Assembly (NCBI GenBank): GCA_964475835.1
Contig: CAYYYL010000015.1
Span: 1-60,692 of the forward strand
From: JABDCI01 sp964475835
GTDB taxonomy: Bacteria > Verrucomicrobiota > Verrucomicrobiia > JABWAM01
Reading direction: 5' to 3'
Length of the DNA stretch: 60,692 bases
Notes under the pieces: generated by a model
The model's input: only the letters and a program-made list of their open reading frames with translations
Told to the model about the DNA's origin: nothing
Database searches by the model: none
Position numbers and translations under genes: made by a program
Shown here: positions 34,559-44,102 of the stretch, piece by piece
Numbering within the stretch: position 1 is the stretch's first letter
Layout of the letters: each line of letters begins with the position of its first letter

Positions 34559-35539
34559 GTGAACCTGTCCCCCTGGAAACGCATTCGACAGTCCTTCGAA
34601 GTGGCTCTCTGCCGCCTCGGATTTTGGATTCTTCCGCGACTTCCCTATTCCATTCTCCTGTTGCTGGCTCGGGTTGCCGGTTCCCTGGCATTCCTCGCGG
34701 CCCGCTCGGAACGAAAAATCGCCCTGGCCAATCTTGAACTCGTTCTGGGACATGAAACCTCGGAATACGAACGTCGCGCCATCGCGCGCGACTGCTTCAA
34801 GTCCTTCGCCCGCACCGCACTCGAATCCCTTGCAAGTTCCCGACTCGAACGCGATGGATTATCTTCCCATTTTGAATTCAGCCCGGGATCCCTCGATCTT
34901 CTGAAGCAATTAACTTCCCGGGGGAAGGGGCTGATCGCCCTCACCTTCCACTTTGGAAATTGGGAATGGCTCAGCCTGGCTTGGGGCATGGCCGGCTATC
35001 CCGTCACCGCCGTGGCCCAACCCATTAAAAATCCGGGTATCGAAGAGCTCTTTCGAAAGACACGGGAGCAAGCCGGCCATCGTCTTCTCCATCGAAAAAA
35101 CGCCGCACGGCAGCTCTACAAAACCTTGAAACGACGAGAAATCATCGGCCTCCTTGTCGATCTGAACTCCTCGGTGGAGGAAGGCGGGGCCTTCTATCCT
35201 TTTTTTGGAGTTCCCGCACTCACCACCCGCTCTGTGGGACTCCTGGCGCTTCGGACAGGAGCCCCCATCGTCTGTTCCGTCGCTTACCCGAAACCGGATG
35301 GACGCTACTGCATCGAGATCGGACCTGAGATCCCCTTTGATCCCAACGCCGATTCCGATTCAGAAATGGATTCCATCACCCGCAAGTGGCTCGCCCATTG
35401 CGAAGCGACCATCCGGAAGCAACCCCATTTCTGGATGTGGATGTACAAACGCTGGAAGGCGCGTCCCACCCCGGAACAGGGATCGTATCCGTTCTACTCC
35501 TTCTTTGATCCCAAGCTTCAGGCCGCCACCCGCTCCTAA
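34559..35539 (+). CDS. LpxL/HtrB-family lysophospholipid/lipid A acyltransferase
   Basis: 326 aa with a GTG start. The N-terminal membrane segment (LPYSILLLLARVAGSLAFLA) leads into the acyltransferase domain. The catalytic HFGNWE (HX4E) is near residue 127, and LVDLNSSVEEGGAFYPFFG with VGLLALRTGAPIV are the later family blocks. The C-terminal KQPHFWMWMYKRWKARP is typical of LpxL/LpxM. It adds a secondary acyl chain, most likely to lipid A, at the inner face of the inner membrane. This supports an LPS-bearing diderm. Which acyl chain or position cannot be told. Confidence 0.88.
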   Translation: MNLSPWKRIRQSFEVALCRLGFWILPRLPYSILLLLARVAGSLAFLAARSERKIALANLELVLGHETSEYERRAIARDCFKSFARTALESLASSRLERDGLSSHFEFSPGSLDLLKQLTSRGKGLIALTFHFGNWEWLSLAWGMAGYPVTAVAQPIKNPGIEELFRKTREQAGHRLLHRKNAARQLYKTLKRREIIGLLVDLNSSVEEGGAFYPFFGVPALTTRSVGLLALRTGAPIVCSVAYPKPDGRYCIEIGPEIPFDPNADSDSEMDSITRKWLAHCEATIRKQPHFWMWMYKRWKARPTPEQGSYPFYSFFDPKLQAATRS

Positions 35540-35630
35540 CAGCTTGCTGAAAATATCCGCCCGATTCAACTTCACCGGGCAATCATGTTTTCATTTGAAG
35601 AGAATCCGGCAGAAAGCAGCCCAAACCCGA

Positions 35631-35710
35631 AGGAACCGCAGATTGACACAGATTCGCACAGATTTTTCCTGAACCTCTGTATCTGTAATCTGTGAAAATC
35701 TGCGATTCCT
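35631..35710. repeat. Family E repeat (CAGATT type), copy 1
   Basis: AGGAACCGCAGATTGACACA ... AAAATCTGCGATTCCT; the ends are imperfect complements and the inside is a chain of CAGATT/AATCTG units. The second copy is at 56201-56318. It lies in the 294-bp stretch between the acyltransferase and the TPR protein. Confidence 0.8.
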
Positions 35711-35797
35711 GCCTGCTTCTCTCTGAATTCAAAGACCCATTTGTGAGATTCCTGCAGCCGACAGAAAATGAAAGAGCTTGCCCACCAGGGCTGTCCC

Positions 35798-35826
35798 TTG
35801 CGAAGCCCCTGTCTTTCTGTTACGAA
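35798..35826 (+). promoter_or_regulatory. Sigma70-like promoter of the TPR gene, probably leaderless
   Basis: TTGCGA (35798-35803), 17-nt spacer, TACGAA (35821-35826), and ATG seven bases later at 35834. This supports the shorter start over an in-frame ATG at 35768 that would lie upstream of the promoter. Confidence 0.5.
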
Positions 35827-35833
35827 ACGTTTC

Positions 35834-38800
35834 ATGCGTCGGCTCCTCCAGATCCTTTCGGTCTCGGTGCTTCTGATCGTCGGACGCTCCACGGCCATCG
35901 CCCAATCCAGTGCCCAGGAGCTCTTTTCCAGAGCTGAGGAGACTCTGCAATCAGGCGATCCCGGCGCCGCAGCGAAACTTTACGAACAGCTGATCCGGCA
36001 GTTTCCCACCTTCGAAGGACTGGGAGCTGTGAAATACAACCTGGCCCTTGCGTGGCTCTATTCCGAAAACCACGAAAAGGCGGTCGCCCAATTCAAGGAA
36101 CTCGCAGCCGATTCGAACAAGGACGCCCCGCTTCGCGAGGAAGCTTCCCTCGGCCTGGGATCGGCGCAGACCACCCTCGCCCGCACCCAGAGCGATTCCG
36201 CCGCAAGACTCCGTATCCTCGGTGAAAGCATTCAGTCCTTCGAAACTTTCCTGAAAAAATTTCCTCAAAGCACCTCACGCGGCGAAGCGCTCCTCGGAAA
36301 GGCTGCATCCGAGTTTTATGCGGAAAGATATGACGACACCCTGAAGACATTGAGCTCCTTTGCAACGGTCAATGCCGCCGCCACGCTCCGAAACGAAGCC
36401 ACCTATCTGCAAGGACGCACACTCGCCGCCCAGGCGGGTCGGTTGCGGGAACAAAAACGCGATCATGAAGCCCGGGAAACTCTTGAACACGCACTCGTTT
36501 TCTTTGATCAGGTGGCGGAAAACACCCAGAACGCCGTCGCTGGCAACGACGCTCTTTTCACAGCAGGTGAAGCTCTCTTTCAAATGGGATTTTACCGTGA
36601 AGCCATCCGTTATCTGCGTCGAATCCAGTCCAAATCATTCCTCGAAAAGGAACAGTCAAAAATCGTGGACTCCCTTCGAAAAGAATACACCCAGGCCATG
36701 ACCGGATCCAATCGGGACGTGGAGACGGATTTCCACCGGCGGTATGTCCGTGCTGCGTCACGCCTGAGGGAAATCCAGACCCGTCCCGCCCTTCATCTCA
36801 ACGCCCAACTGGTCATTGCCCAATGCCTCTACGAGCAGGGAAAATACGATGAAACCGTCCTTCTCTCCCAGCACTACCTCCCCTTCTACGACCCGGAACA
36901 GAAACGACGGGCCGTCTACTATACCATCAAAGCCCTGCTCCAGAACGATCAACAGATTCGGGCCGTTCAAACGTATCAGGATTATAAAAAGCAAAACCCG
37001 GGTGAACAACTCGGTGAAGACTCGCTCCTCTCCCTCGCAGATTTCTTTTACCGAAAAAAACGTTTTCCCGACTGCCTCGAGTGGTTGAGGGAATACCAAA
37101 CCGTGTTTCCACATGGGAAACTTGCGGATACCGCAGCCCTTCTTGAAATCAACATCTACACCTCCACCGGAGAACTCGACAAGGCCTGGACCTCCAATGA
37201 GGAATTCCGTCAACGCTTCCAAAACAGCCCCCTGGAAACCGTGATCCTCTACAATCGGGCTTATCTGAACTATGCGAAGAAGGAGTACCATAGTGCCCTC
37301 ACCGATTTCCGGGATTTTACGGCAAAATTCCCAAAAAGTGAAAATTTCGAAAATGCCCGTTTTTTCACGGGAATCTGTCTCCGGGAGCTCAAGCGCTCCG
37401 ATGACGCGCTCCAGACATTCGAAGCCTTTGAGAAGGATTTTCCAAAAAGCAAACTTTTCGCAAACTCCATCTTCCACCGGGCGAAGGCGTGGGAGGACAA
37501 GGGAGACCCCCTGCGCGCCATCGAATGCTACACCCGCCTTCTGAAGGAATTCCCTAACGATGAACTGGCCCCCTTTGCCCTCTTTGGAATGGCAAGAGCA
37601 TGGGCCGGCACGGGAAACACCGGTTCCGAGAAGGCCCTTCCACTTTTTGACGAATTCATTTCAAAGTATGACAAGGATCCCCTGGCCCCAAGCGCCTATC
37701 TTTACAAGGGATCGATCCTTCGTCATTCCAAGCGATTGGAGGAAGCGCTTACCACCTATAATGCCCTTATCGATCACTACCCTGACAATCCCGCCGCAGC
37801 AGAAGCCCTGATTCTTGTCGCAGAACTGAACCTGCAAACCGCAGATCGAATGGCGGCCCGTCCGGAACGACTTTCCCCCGACCGAATCGATGACTGGAAA
37901 CTCGCCATCGGCCGCGTGCAATCGTCATGCGAAAAGGCTCTCCGCCAGTTTCCGAAGGACGGTTCCGCAGACAAAGCTCTCTCGCTTCTCGTTCAAATCT
38001 GGCAAAGACGCGTGGAAGCCGGACTCTGCACCAAGGAGGAGGCCAAAACCTATTTCAATCAACTGACGCTATCCAGTGATCCCGCCATTCGTGTCAAAAT
38101 CTCCTTCGCCCTTGGGGGGTTGATGGAGCGGCTCCACGAAAAACTGCTCGCGCTCCAAACCATGACCGCTGCCTATGACAAGGCGGGTGACGTCTCCCTT
38201 CCAAACGAAGGCTATCAGCAATACCGCAAGGCATTGATCGACGCCCGGCAGTTCGACCGTGCGGTGACCATCTCCGAACGCCAGCGCCGGGAGAAGGAAG
38301 AAAACCACGATCCCGCAGGCGTTGCCGAAGCCGTGCTCGGTGTGGGACAGATTCAGTTCGAAAAAGGGGATTTTCCCAAGGCATCCGAGGCATTCCACGA
38401 TGTCCTGGATCACTATGCCTGGCACGAAACCGCCGCCCCGCAGGCCGAATTTTTTTTGGGCTGGATCGAGGAAAAGCAAAACAATCATCAGGAGGCCATC
38501 AAGCTTTACAACGCCCTGCTCCCCAGGATTCGCGACACCGAAATGCGCGTGCAGGTCTTCTTCCGTCTTGGCTACGCCTGGTATGGGCGGTTCGAACAGT
38601 CCCCGGATCAAAAACTCGAAAATCTGAGACAATCCCTCGCCTATTTCCTTAAAATCGGAACCGCCTTTTCATCGTTTCCCACCTACGCCTCGGAATCCCT
38701 TTACATGGCGGCTTCCCTGTACGAACAAATGGCGGTCCTGAGCCCCGATGCCAGGGGAAAAACGGAAGGCAGCCAGAATGCCGTTAAATTCTACAAACGC

Positions 38801-38872
38801 TGCCTCGATGAATTTCCCACAACACCGTGGGCGCAAAAGTCCAAGGAACGCCTGGGACCGTTGGCGAAATAA
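35834..38872 (+). CDS. Exported tetratricopeptide-repeat protein
   Basis: A 1012-aa protein with a signal peptide (about 1-24, QILSVSVLLIVGRSTAIA then QSSAQEL). The rest is built of TPR-type helical pairs, for example AEETLQSGDPGAAAKLYEQL, AVKYNLALAWLYSENHEKAV and DPLRAIECYTRLLKEFPNDE. Repeats near 560-760 resemble the YbgF/BamD-like periplasmic type with FPKS and FPND turns. TPR superhelices scaffold protein complexes, so a large periplasmic or outer-membrane-associated adaptor is likely. I chose ATG 35834 because the signal peptide begins there and a promoter box precedes it. No enzyme domain is seen. Confidence 0.85.
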   Translation: MRRLLQILSVSVLLIVGRSTAIAQSSAQELFSRAEETLQSGDPGAAAKLYEQLIRQFPTFEGLGAVKYNLALAWLYSENHEKAVAQFKELAADSNKDAPLREEASLGLGSAQTTLARTQSDSAARLRILGESIQSFETFLKKFPQSTSRGEALLGKAASEFYAERYDDTLKTLSSFATVNAAATLRNEATYLQGRTLAAQAGRLREQKRDHEARETLEHALVFFDQVAENTQNAVAGNDALFTAGEALFQMGFYREAIRYLRRIQSKSFLEKEQSKIVDSLRKEYTQAMTGSNRDVETDFHRRYVRAASRLREIQTRPALHLNAQLVIAQCLYEQGKYDETVLLSQHYLPFYDPEQKRRAVYYTIKALLQNDQQIRAVQTYQDYKKQNPGEQLGEDSLLSLADFFYRKKRFPDCLEWLREYQTVFPHGKLADTAALLEINIYTSTGELDKAWTSNEEFRQRFQNSPLETVILYNRAYLNYAKKEYHSALTDFRDFTAKFPKSENFENARFFTGICLRELKRSDDALQTFEAFEKDFPKSKLFANSIFHRAKAWEDKGDPLRAIECYTRLLKEFPNDELAPFALFGMARAWAGTGNTGSEKALPLFDEFISKYDKDPLAPSAYLYKGSILRHSKRLEEALTTYNALIDHYPDNPAAAEALILVAELNLQTADRMAARPERLSPDRIDDWKLAIGRVQSSCEKALRQFPKDGSADKALSLLVQIWQRRVEAGLCTKEEAKTYFNQLTLSSDPAIRVKISFALGGLMERLHEKLLALQTMTAAYDKAGDVSLPNEGYQQYRKALIDARQFDRAVTISERQRREKEENHDPAGVAEAVLGVGQIQFEKGDFPKASEAFHDVLDHYAWHETAAPQAEFFLGWIEEKQNNHQEAIKLYNALLPRIRDTEMRVQVFFRLGYAWYGRFEQSPDQKLENLRQSLAYFLKIGTAFSSFPTYASESLYMAASLYEQMAVLSPDARGKTEGSQNAVKFYKRCLDEFPTTPWAQKSKERLGPLAK

Positions 38873-38969
38873 AAAACTGGCAACCTCTGTTTTTCAAAAA
38901 CGGAAAATGAGCCGCCACCTCCTTCCAGAGTACCTTGCAACATTTCCTGCGAGACGATAGCATGGCCGA

Positions 38970-40104
38970 ATGATCACGGATCTTTCTTCGGAAGTGCAGG
39001 AATTGAGCTCGAAACTCTCCCAAATCGGGAGGTTTCTTTGACGTCCCGAAACTGAAATCCCAGCTCGAGCTCCTTGAAGCCGAGATGGCGGATCCCGGGT
39101 TCTGGAACTCGAAGGAAAAAGCCCGCGCCACCCTCAGTCAGGTCACCGGCATCAAAAACAAACTGGAGTCCTTCCAGTCCCTCTCCGGTCAGATCGAGGA
39201 TTTGAAAGCCTACGGGGAGCTCCTCGCCTCGGAATCGGACTCCACCGAACATGCGAAGCTCGAAGGGGAGGCTCATGCCCAATTCGAACTGACTCGGAAG
39301 AAATTCAATGATTTTGAGCTCTCGATGCTGCTTGCGCGTCCTGAGGACGTGAAAAATGCGATCCTCAATATTCACGCGGGAGCCGGCGGAACGGAGGCGC
39401 ATGACTGGGCCGACATGCTGTTTCGAATGTACCGCCGGTATTGTGAGCGCCACGGATACACGGTGGAGGTCACGGACATTCTTCCTGGTGAAGGCGCCGG
39501 CATCAAAAGTGTGACCTTTTTGGTGTCCGGCACGAATGCTTACGGATTCCTCAAAACCGAACGCGGCGTTCACCGCCTGGTGCGCATTTCGCCCTTCGAT
39601 TCCAATGCCCGACGCCACACTTCATTCGCCTCCCTCGATGTTCTTGCCGAGCTTGAGGACGATGTGGAGGTGGAAATCCTCGACAAGGACGTGCGCATCG
39701 ACACCTACCGCTCCAGCGGAGCAGGCGGCCAGCACGTGAACAAGACCGATTCCGCCGTGCGAATGACGCACATCCCCACAGGCATTGTCGTGGCCTGCCA
39801 GAACGAACGCTCCCAACAGAAAAACCGGGTCACCGCGATGCGCATTCTCAAATCCAGAATCTACGAGATGGAAATGGACAAGAAACGGGCTGAACTGGAA
39901 AAACACTACAGCGAAAAGGGCGACATCGCCTTCGGCCGACACATTCGCTCCTACGTGCTCCAACCCTACCAATTGGTGAAGGATCGACGCACCGGCGAAC
40001 AGACAAGCAACGTCCAGGCTGTCTTGGACGGTGAACTTGATCCCTTCATTGAAGCATCCTTAAAGGGTAAAAAAGCCACGGATACAGGTGATGAAGAGGA
40101 TTAA
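38970..40104 (+). CDS. prfB: Peptide chain release factor 2 (programmed +1 frameshift)
   Basis: The zero-frame start is the ATG at 38970, giving 23 codons up to an in-frame TGA at 39039-39041. A +1 shift at CTT-TGA-C continues with DVPKLKSQLELLEAEMADPG for 354 more codons, about 377 aa in total, normal for RF2. The stop-recognition tripeptide SPF is in VRISPFDSNA and the peptidyl-hydrolysis GGQ in SGAGGQHVNKTDSAVRM. RF2 ends translation at UGA and UAA. The frameshift autoregulates it: when RF2 is scarce, ribosomes pause at UGA and shift. Annotating only from the internal ATG at 39085 would lose the N-terminal domain. Confidence 0.95.
39027..39041 (+). promoter_or_regulatory. prfB: prfB programmed +1 frameshift site
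   Basis: GGGAGG (39027-39032), a Shine-Dalgarno-like stimulator, then TTT CTT TGA. The slip is at CTT with UGA in the A site, and reading resumes at GAC (39040). The stimulator-to-slip spacing matches the classical bacterial site. Confidence 0.92.
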
Positions 40105-40131
40105 TCATTTCCAACATGTACGCTCAACCAT

Positions 40132-40198
40132 TGGAGGGCGGTGCTCCGTCACCGCCGTTTTGCCCATCTAAAGGGCGACGACAGAGCGTCGCCCTCCA
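40132..40198. repeat. Family A palindromic repeat, copy 7
   Basis: TGGAGGGCGGTGCTCCGTCA ... CGACGACAGAGCGTCGCCCT and CCA. The arms have diverged from each other at several positions. It ends 11 bp before the trpC start, and an open frame from 40141 runs through it in phase with trpC. Confidence 0.88.
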
Positions 40199-40209
40199 GC
40201 AAGCCCTTC

Positions 40210-40995
40210 ATGAATAAACTCGACGAAATTCTGGCCCAGAAACGCCTCGAAGTCGCCAGGCGCAAGGCGGACCTCAGCCTTGCTCAGCTTCAGGAGCGGA
40301 TCACCCCCCGTTCGGATAAACGTTCATTTCACAAAGCTCTTCGTCGGAATAACGAAGTGGCACTGATCGCGGAAATCAAGCGGGCAAGCCCATCCGCCGG
40401 AGTCATCCGCCATGATTTCAAGCCCACGGAAATCGCCCGTGCCTACGAACGGGGAGGGGCTCACGCCCTTTCCATCCTTACAGACGAAAAATTTTTTCAG
40501 GGGAAACTGAAGTTTCTGCCCCAGGCCCGGGCCGCCGTCTCCCTGCCCTGTCTTCGCAAGGATTTCATGGTCGCCCCCTATCAGATCTGGGAAGCCCGCC
40601 TTGCCGAAGCCGACGCCATCCTGTTGATTGTTGCCGCTCTCAAAAAACAGGAGCTTATGGACTTCATGAAAGTCGCGGAGGAAGCGGACCTTGAGGTGCT
40701 TGTCGAGATTCATGATGAACGTGAACTTGAAGTGGCCCTTGAGATTCAGGCGCCCATCATAGGAATCAATAATCGCAATCTGAAAACCTTTCAGGTGGAT
40801 CTTGCTGTCACCGAAAAACTGACGCCAAAGATTCCAAAAACATGCACGGTTGTGAGCGAAAGCGGCATTCTCGCCCCTTCCGACCTTCAACGTGTTCTGG
40901 CTTGTGGAGCCCACGCGGTATTAGTCGGGGAAAGCCTCATGCGTCAAACCGATATTACGGAAGCCGTGAAAACCCTTTTGAAGAAATCATCCTGA
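40210..40995 (+). CDS. trpC: Indole-3-glycerol-phosphate synthase
   Basis: 261 aa, standard TIM-barrel IGPS. The family blocks are EIKRASPSAGVIRHDF, YERGGAHALSILTDEKFFQG, LPCLRKDFMVAPYQIWEA, then IIGINNRNLKTFQVDL, VVSESGILAPSDL and AHAVLVGESLMR, with the catalytic lysines in EIKRASPS and LRKDF. It closes the indole ring in tryptophan synthesis. ATG 40210 begins MNKLDEILAQKRLEV, the usual N-terminus; the longer frame only adds translated repeat. No other trp gene is adjacent. Confidence 0.95.
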   Translation: MNKLDEILAQKRLEVARRKADLSLAQLQERITPRSDKRSFHKALRRNNEVALIAEIKRASPSAGVIRHDFKPTEIARAYERGGAHALSILTDEKFFQGKLKFLPQARAAVSLPCLRKDFMVAPYQIWEARLAEADAILLIVAALKKQELMDFMKVAEEADLEVLVEIHDERELEVALEIQAPIIGINNRNLKTFQVDLAVTEKLTPKIPKTCTVVSESGILAPSDLQRVLACGAHAVLVGESLMRQTDITEAVKTLLKKSS

Positions 40996-41127
40996 AGCAG
41001 GTCAAACAACTCTGAACAAAACGGACCTTAGATCTCCTAATTTAAGCCTCCTTTCCGCGAGCCATTGACCCAAAAAAGAGGTATATTACTTGAAGCCATC
41101 TGACGATTCCCTGTGGCCCCCATCCCT

Positions 41128-41152
41128 ATCATGACCCATAATCTGTCATGAT
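41128..41152. promoter_or_regulatory. Inverted repeat upstream of pilin-like pair 2
   Basis: ATCATGAC (41128-41135) and GTCATGAT (41145-41152) are exact complements nine bases apart, ending eight bases before the ATG at 41161. It could be an operator or an RNA hairpin hiding the start region. Function is inference. Confidence 0.4.
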
Positions 41153-41160
41153 GGTTAACC

Positions 41161-41940
41161 ATGTTTTTGTTGTCTAAATGCCGTCAAGCGATCGGTTTTA
41201 CCCTTGCCGAGCTGCTTGTGGTCATTGCCGTTCTTTCCCTTCTGATCTCGCTTCTACTTCCATCCCTGGAGAATGCCAGGGAAAGCGCAAAAACTGTGGT
41301 TTGCATGAACAATCTGCGGCAGATCGGTATTGCCATCAGCACCTATGGACAGGACTACGGGTACTATCCCCACTCCTTCGACAGTGTGACCTATGGATTT
41401 TTCTCCACAATCTATCTCCAAACCTATCTGGCCCCCTATCTTAGCAAAGACACACCTTCCACTGCCGCCGGATACACCAACATCTCCACCATTTTCATCT
41501 GCCCATCCGCAAAGTTTCTTCAAGGTTCCACCTCCGAAAAGCAGTGCTACTCAGCCCATTTGCGAATTCTCTCCTGTTATTGGAACGGTGTTGCCCCTGA
41601 GCCTCTGACACCGTATCCCTTTGAAGAACGTTCCGACGAAGTCATTCTCATGGGCGATGGTTGCCTTGGAAAAGACATGGGGGCCAATTTCTGTACGGTT
41701 CAGTTAACTTGTCCTCCCATTGGTCTGAACTACGATGTGACCACCGCGGAAACCATCGTGGATCCTGGACCGGATCAGGATGTTTTCACCATGTTTGGCC
41801 ATTCTTATTTGCGTTTTCGTCATAAAGGGAATTCCAACATTCTTTTTGCTGATGGTCACGTGGGTCAGATCGCCAAAAATAATCTGCGTGAAAAAAACCT
41901 TCGCGTCACCCCCCCCAATGGAGCTTCCACATCCTGGTAA
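41161..41940 (+). CDS. Prepilin-type H-X9-DG protein, first of second tandem pair
   Basis: 259 aa. The leader ends AIG before FTLAELLVVIAVLSLLISLL, a normal Gly-Phe cleavage site. NARESAKTVVCMNNLRQIGI follows, and HKGNSNILFADGHVGQ gives the exact H-X9-DG motif. It is more canonical than the pair at 28609-30270. It lies beside the T2SS operon with a paralogue 14 bp downstream, so it is a plausible pseudopilin or surface substrate of that machine. Function unknown. Confidence 0.9.
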   Translation: MFLLSKCRQAIGFTLAELLVVIAVLSLLISLLLPSLENARESAKTVVCMNNLRQIGIAISTYGQDYGYYPHSFDSVTYGFFSTIYLQTYLAPYLSKDTPSTAAGYTNISTIFICPSAKFLQGSTSEKQCYSAHLRILSCYWNGVAPEPLTPYPFEERSDEVILMGDGCLGKDMGANFCTVQLTCPPIGLNYDVTTAETIVDPGPDQDVFTMFGHSYLRFRHKGNSNILFADGHVGQIAKNNLREKNLRVTPPNGASTSW

Positions 41941-41954
41941 GGGAGGTGGAGCGG

Positions 41955-42746
41955 ATGCGTGTTGAATCCACAGAATTCAGTATGATCGGGAAATCAAGAC
42001 GACCTGGGGGCTTCACCCTTGTTGAAGTGATGGTGGTTGTCGCCATCGTCTCAGTCCTTTTGTCCCTTCTACTCCCTTCGCTCGAAAACGCCAAGGAAAG
42101 CGCCCGTACCGTTGAGTGCATGAACAACCTCCATCAAATCGCCATCGCCATGAACACTTATGGAACCGATGAGGGTTACTATCCCCATTGCATCGATCAT
42201 ATCACCGGTATGCAGACTCTGACTTGGCCTCAATCGCTGGGTCCCTATTTTGAAAAGAGCACCGTGGGAAATGGCAGGGTCTACAGCAATTTATCCCCCG
42301 TTTTCCTTTGTCCCTCCCGGACAATCAAAAAGCGAACGGACAGCCAGAGCTACTCCTCTCACTTTCGCATTCTTCCATTTTACTGGACGACCGCCTTCGC
42401 CGAACCCATGACACCATTTCCCTTTGAAGAAAGGTCCGGGGAGATCATCCTGGTAACCGACGGATGTCAGTCGGATCTGCCCATCCACAACTATTCTGCA
42501 AACCCCTGCATCGTTGCCTATGATATTGATCAGACCTACGATCCTTCGACCGCAGAGACAGTTGTCGATCCTGGTCCCAACAACGACATGTGGGGCATGC
42601 TCGGTGGGGCTTACATTCGATTTCGTCACAAAAACCGTGCCAATGTTCTTTTTGTGGATGGACACGTAGCACAAATCGCCAACAACGATCTTCGGGAGAA
42701 AAACATCAAGGTGACGCCCCCTGCGGGCGCCTCACCTGAATGGTGA
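41955..42746 (+). CDS. Prepilin-type H-X9-DG protein, second of second tandem pair
   Basis: 263 aa from ATG 41955, preceded by GGGAGGTGGAG, a good Shine-Dalgarno. The leader ends RRPGG before FTLVEVMVVVAIVSVLLSLL. ENAKESARTVECMNNLHQIA and HKNRANVLFVDGHVAQ are the family motifs. It is collinear with the upstream paralogue along its length (SYSSHFRIL, PFPFEERS, TAETVVDPGP blocks), so this is a tandem duplication. It converges on gspF with 34 bp between. Confidence 0.9.
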   Translation: MRVESTEFSMIGKSRRPGGFTLVEVMVVVAIVSVLLSLLLPSLENAKESARTVECMNNLHQIAIAMNTYGTDEGYYPHCIDHITGMQTLTWPQSLGPYFEKSTVGNGRVYSNLSPVFLCPSRTIKKRTDSQSYSSHFRILPFYWTTAFAEPMTPFPFEERSGEIILVTDGCQSDLPIHNYSANPCIVAYDIDQTYDPSTAETVVDPGPNNDMWGMLGGAYIRFRHKNRANVLFVDGHVAQIANNDLREKNIKVTPPAGASPEW

Positions 42747-42780
42747 AACAACCCCGAAAGGCGACTTCTCCCCCCAAAAT

Positions 42781-44058
42781 TCAGGACCCGGTTTTAGTGA
42801 TTCCACTCGTGAGGTCCATGACCGCCAGAAGCACGCTCAACACGATCGCCCCGACAAATAACGCCATCAAAATCGTCAACGCAGGTCCCATGAGAGCGGT
42901 GAAGGTCTGCACGGCACGATCCAGATCCCGCTCGTAGGAATCCGCGGTATGCTTCAAGGATCCCGCAAGATCCCCCGTACGTTCACCCACCGCGAGCATG
43001 TCGAGCATCAGCTCCGGAAAGAGATTTTGCCCTGAAAGCGATTCGTTCAACGTCTTGCCATCACGCACCTGCATTCTCGCGGAGTGAACTCCCACCTTGA
43101 GGGCGGTATTATCAAAGGTGGATTCTGCCACCTGCAACGCCTCCACCAGCGTGATTCCACCCCCAAGCAGGGTGGCAAGGGTTTGAGTAAATCGACTGGT
43201 CTCGCTCAAGAGGAGCAGTCTGCCCACAATGGGAAGACGCAGGCGGCGATCATCCCAATTCAGCCGGTTGGAAGGAACCTTCAGCCATGCGCGGGCTAGC
43301 ATCCAGAAAACCGCGAACAAAATCGGAAGAGTCCATCCAAAACGAATCAGCCACTCGCTGATCCAGACAAGAATCTGTGTCGGCAGGGGCAGCGTCTGCC
43401 CCATATCTTTGAACATGCCGGAAATCTTGGGAAGCATCACCACCATGAAAAAGATCACCGTGCCAATTCCCCCAAGCACCGTGATGGCCGGCAACAACAG
43501 GGCCCCCATCACCTTTTGCTGAAGCGCATCCCTTTTTTGAAGGTAGATCGCCAGTCGCTCCAGAACCTCGATAAGATGTCCGCTGGCCTCCCCGGCCCCC
43601 ACCATGGCGCGATAGAGAGACCCGAACAGTTCGGGATGGGATGCCATGGAATCGGAAAGCGATTTGCCGCTGACCACGCCGAGCCGGAGGTCATCAAAAA
43701 CAACCTGCCAGCCGGGATCCGAGGAACGGCGGGCCATCACTCCAAGCACTTCGCTCAGTCGCATCCCCGCGCGCAACAACTGGCACAGTTGTTCGGTTTT
43801 TGGGCCCACCGCCTTGCGCCGGGAACGGTTTTGCCAGGCTCTTGAGATGGGGAGCTCGGAAACCCGATCCTTGACCCTCTCCCTCCGGACCGGAGCGGCC
43901 GCCTTCGCCTCCCGGGCCGATCCCTCCTCATGGAGGCGGATCACAAACAGGTTGCGCGCCCCGAGAATCTGATGGGCATGACGGGCGTCCGTGGCCTCGA
44001 TTTGATCGCGGTAAACCGTTCCGCCACGATCTTTTGCTTCAAATTGGAAACGGGCCAT
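42781..44058 (-). CDS. gspF: Type II secretion inner-membrane protein GspF
   Basis: 425 aa with the duplicated GspF/PilC domain: GMRLSEVLGVMARRSSDPGW in the first half and GGGITLVEALQVAESTFDNT in the second, each followed by membrane helices (LLLPAITVLGGIGTVIFFMV and ALMGPALTILMALFVGAIVL). The N-terminus ARFQFEAKDRGGTVYRDQIE is typical. It forms the inner-membrane platform that couples the ATPase GspE to pseudopilus assembly. It is the last gene of the operon, 44 nt after gspE. Confidence 0.93.
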   Translation of the reverse strand: MARFQFEAKDRGGTVYRDQIEATDARHAHQILGARNLFVIRLHEEGSAREAKAAAPVRRERVKDRVSELPISRAWQNRSRRKAVGPKTEQLCQLLRAGMRLSEVLGVMARRSSDPGWQVVFDDLRLGVVSGKSLSDSMASHPELFGSLYRAMVGAGEASGHLIEVLERLAIYLQKRDALQQKVMGALLLPAITVLGGIGTVIFFMVVMLPKISGMFKDMGQTLPLPTQILVWISEWLIRFGWTLPILFAVFWMLARAWLKVPSNRLNWDDRRLRLPIVGRLLLLSETSRFTQTLATLLGGGITLVEALQVAESTFDNTALKVGVHSARMQVRDGKTLNESLSGQNLFPELMLDMLAVGERTGDLAGSLKHTADSYERDLDRAVQTFTALMGPALTILMALFVGAIVLSVLLAVMDLTSGITKTGS

Positions 44059-44102
44059 ACGTGAAATGAGAAAGGGGGGAAGTTTTCGAATAATCCCCCA
44101 TG

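Noticed and set aside
41041..41090. TTGACC ... TATATT as a promoter for pilin-like pair 2
   Set aside because: The boxes are only 11 bp apart, too close for a sigma70 promoter.
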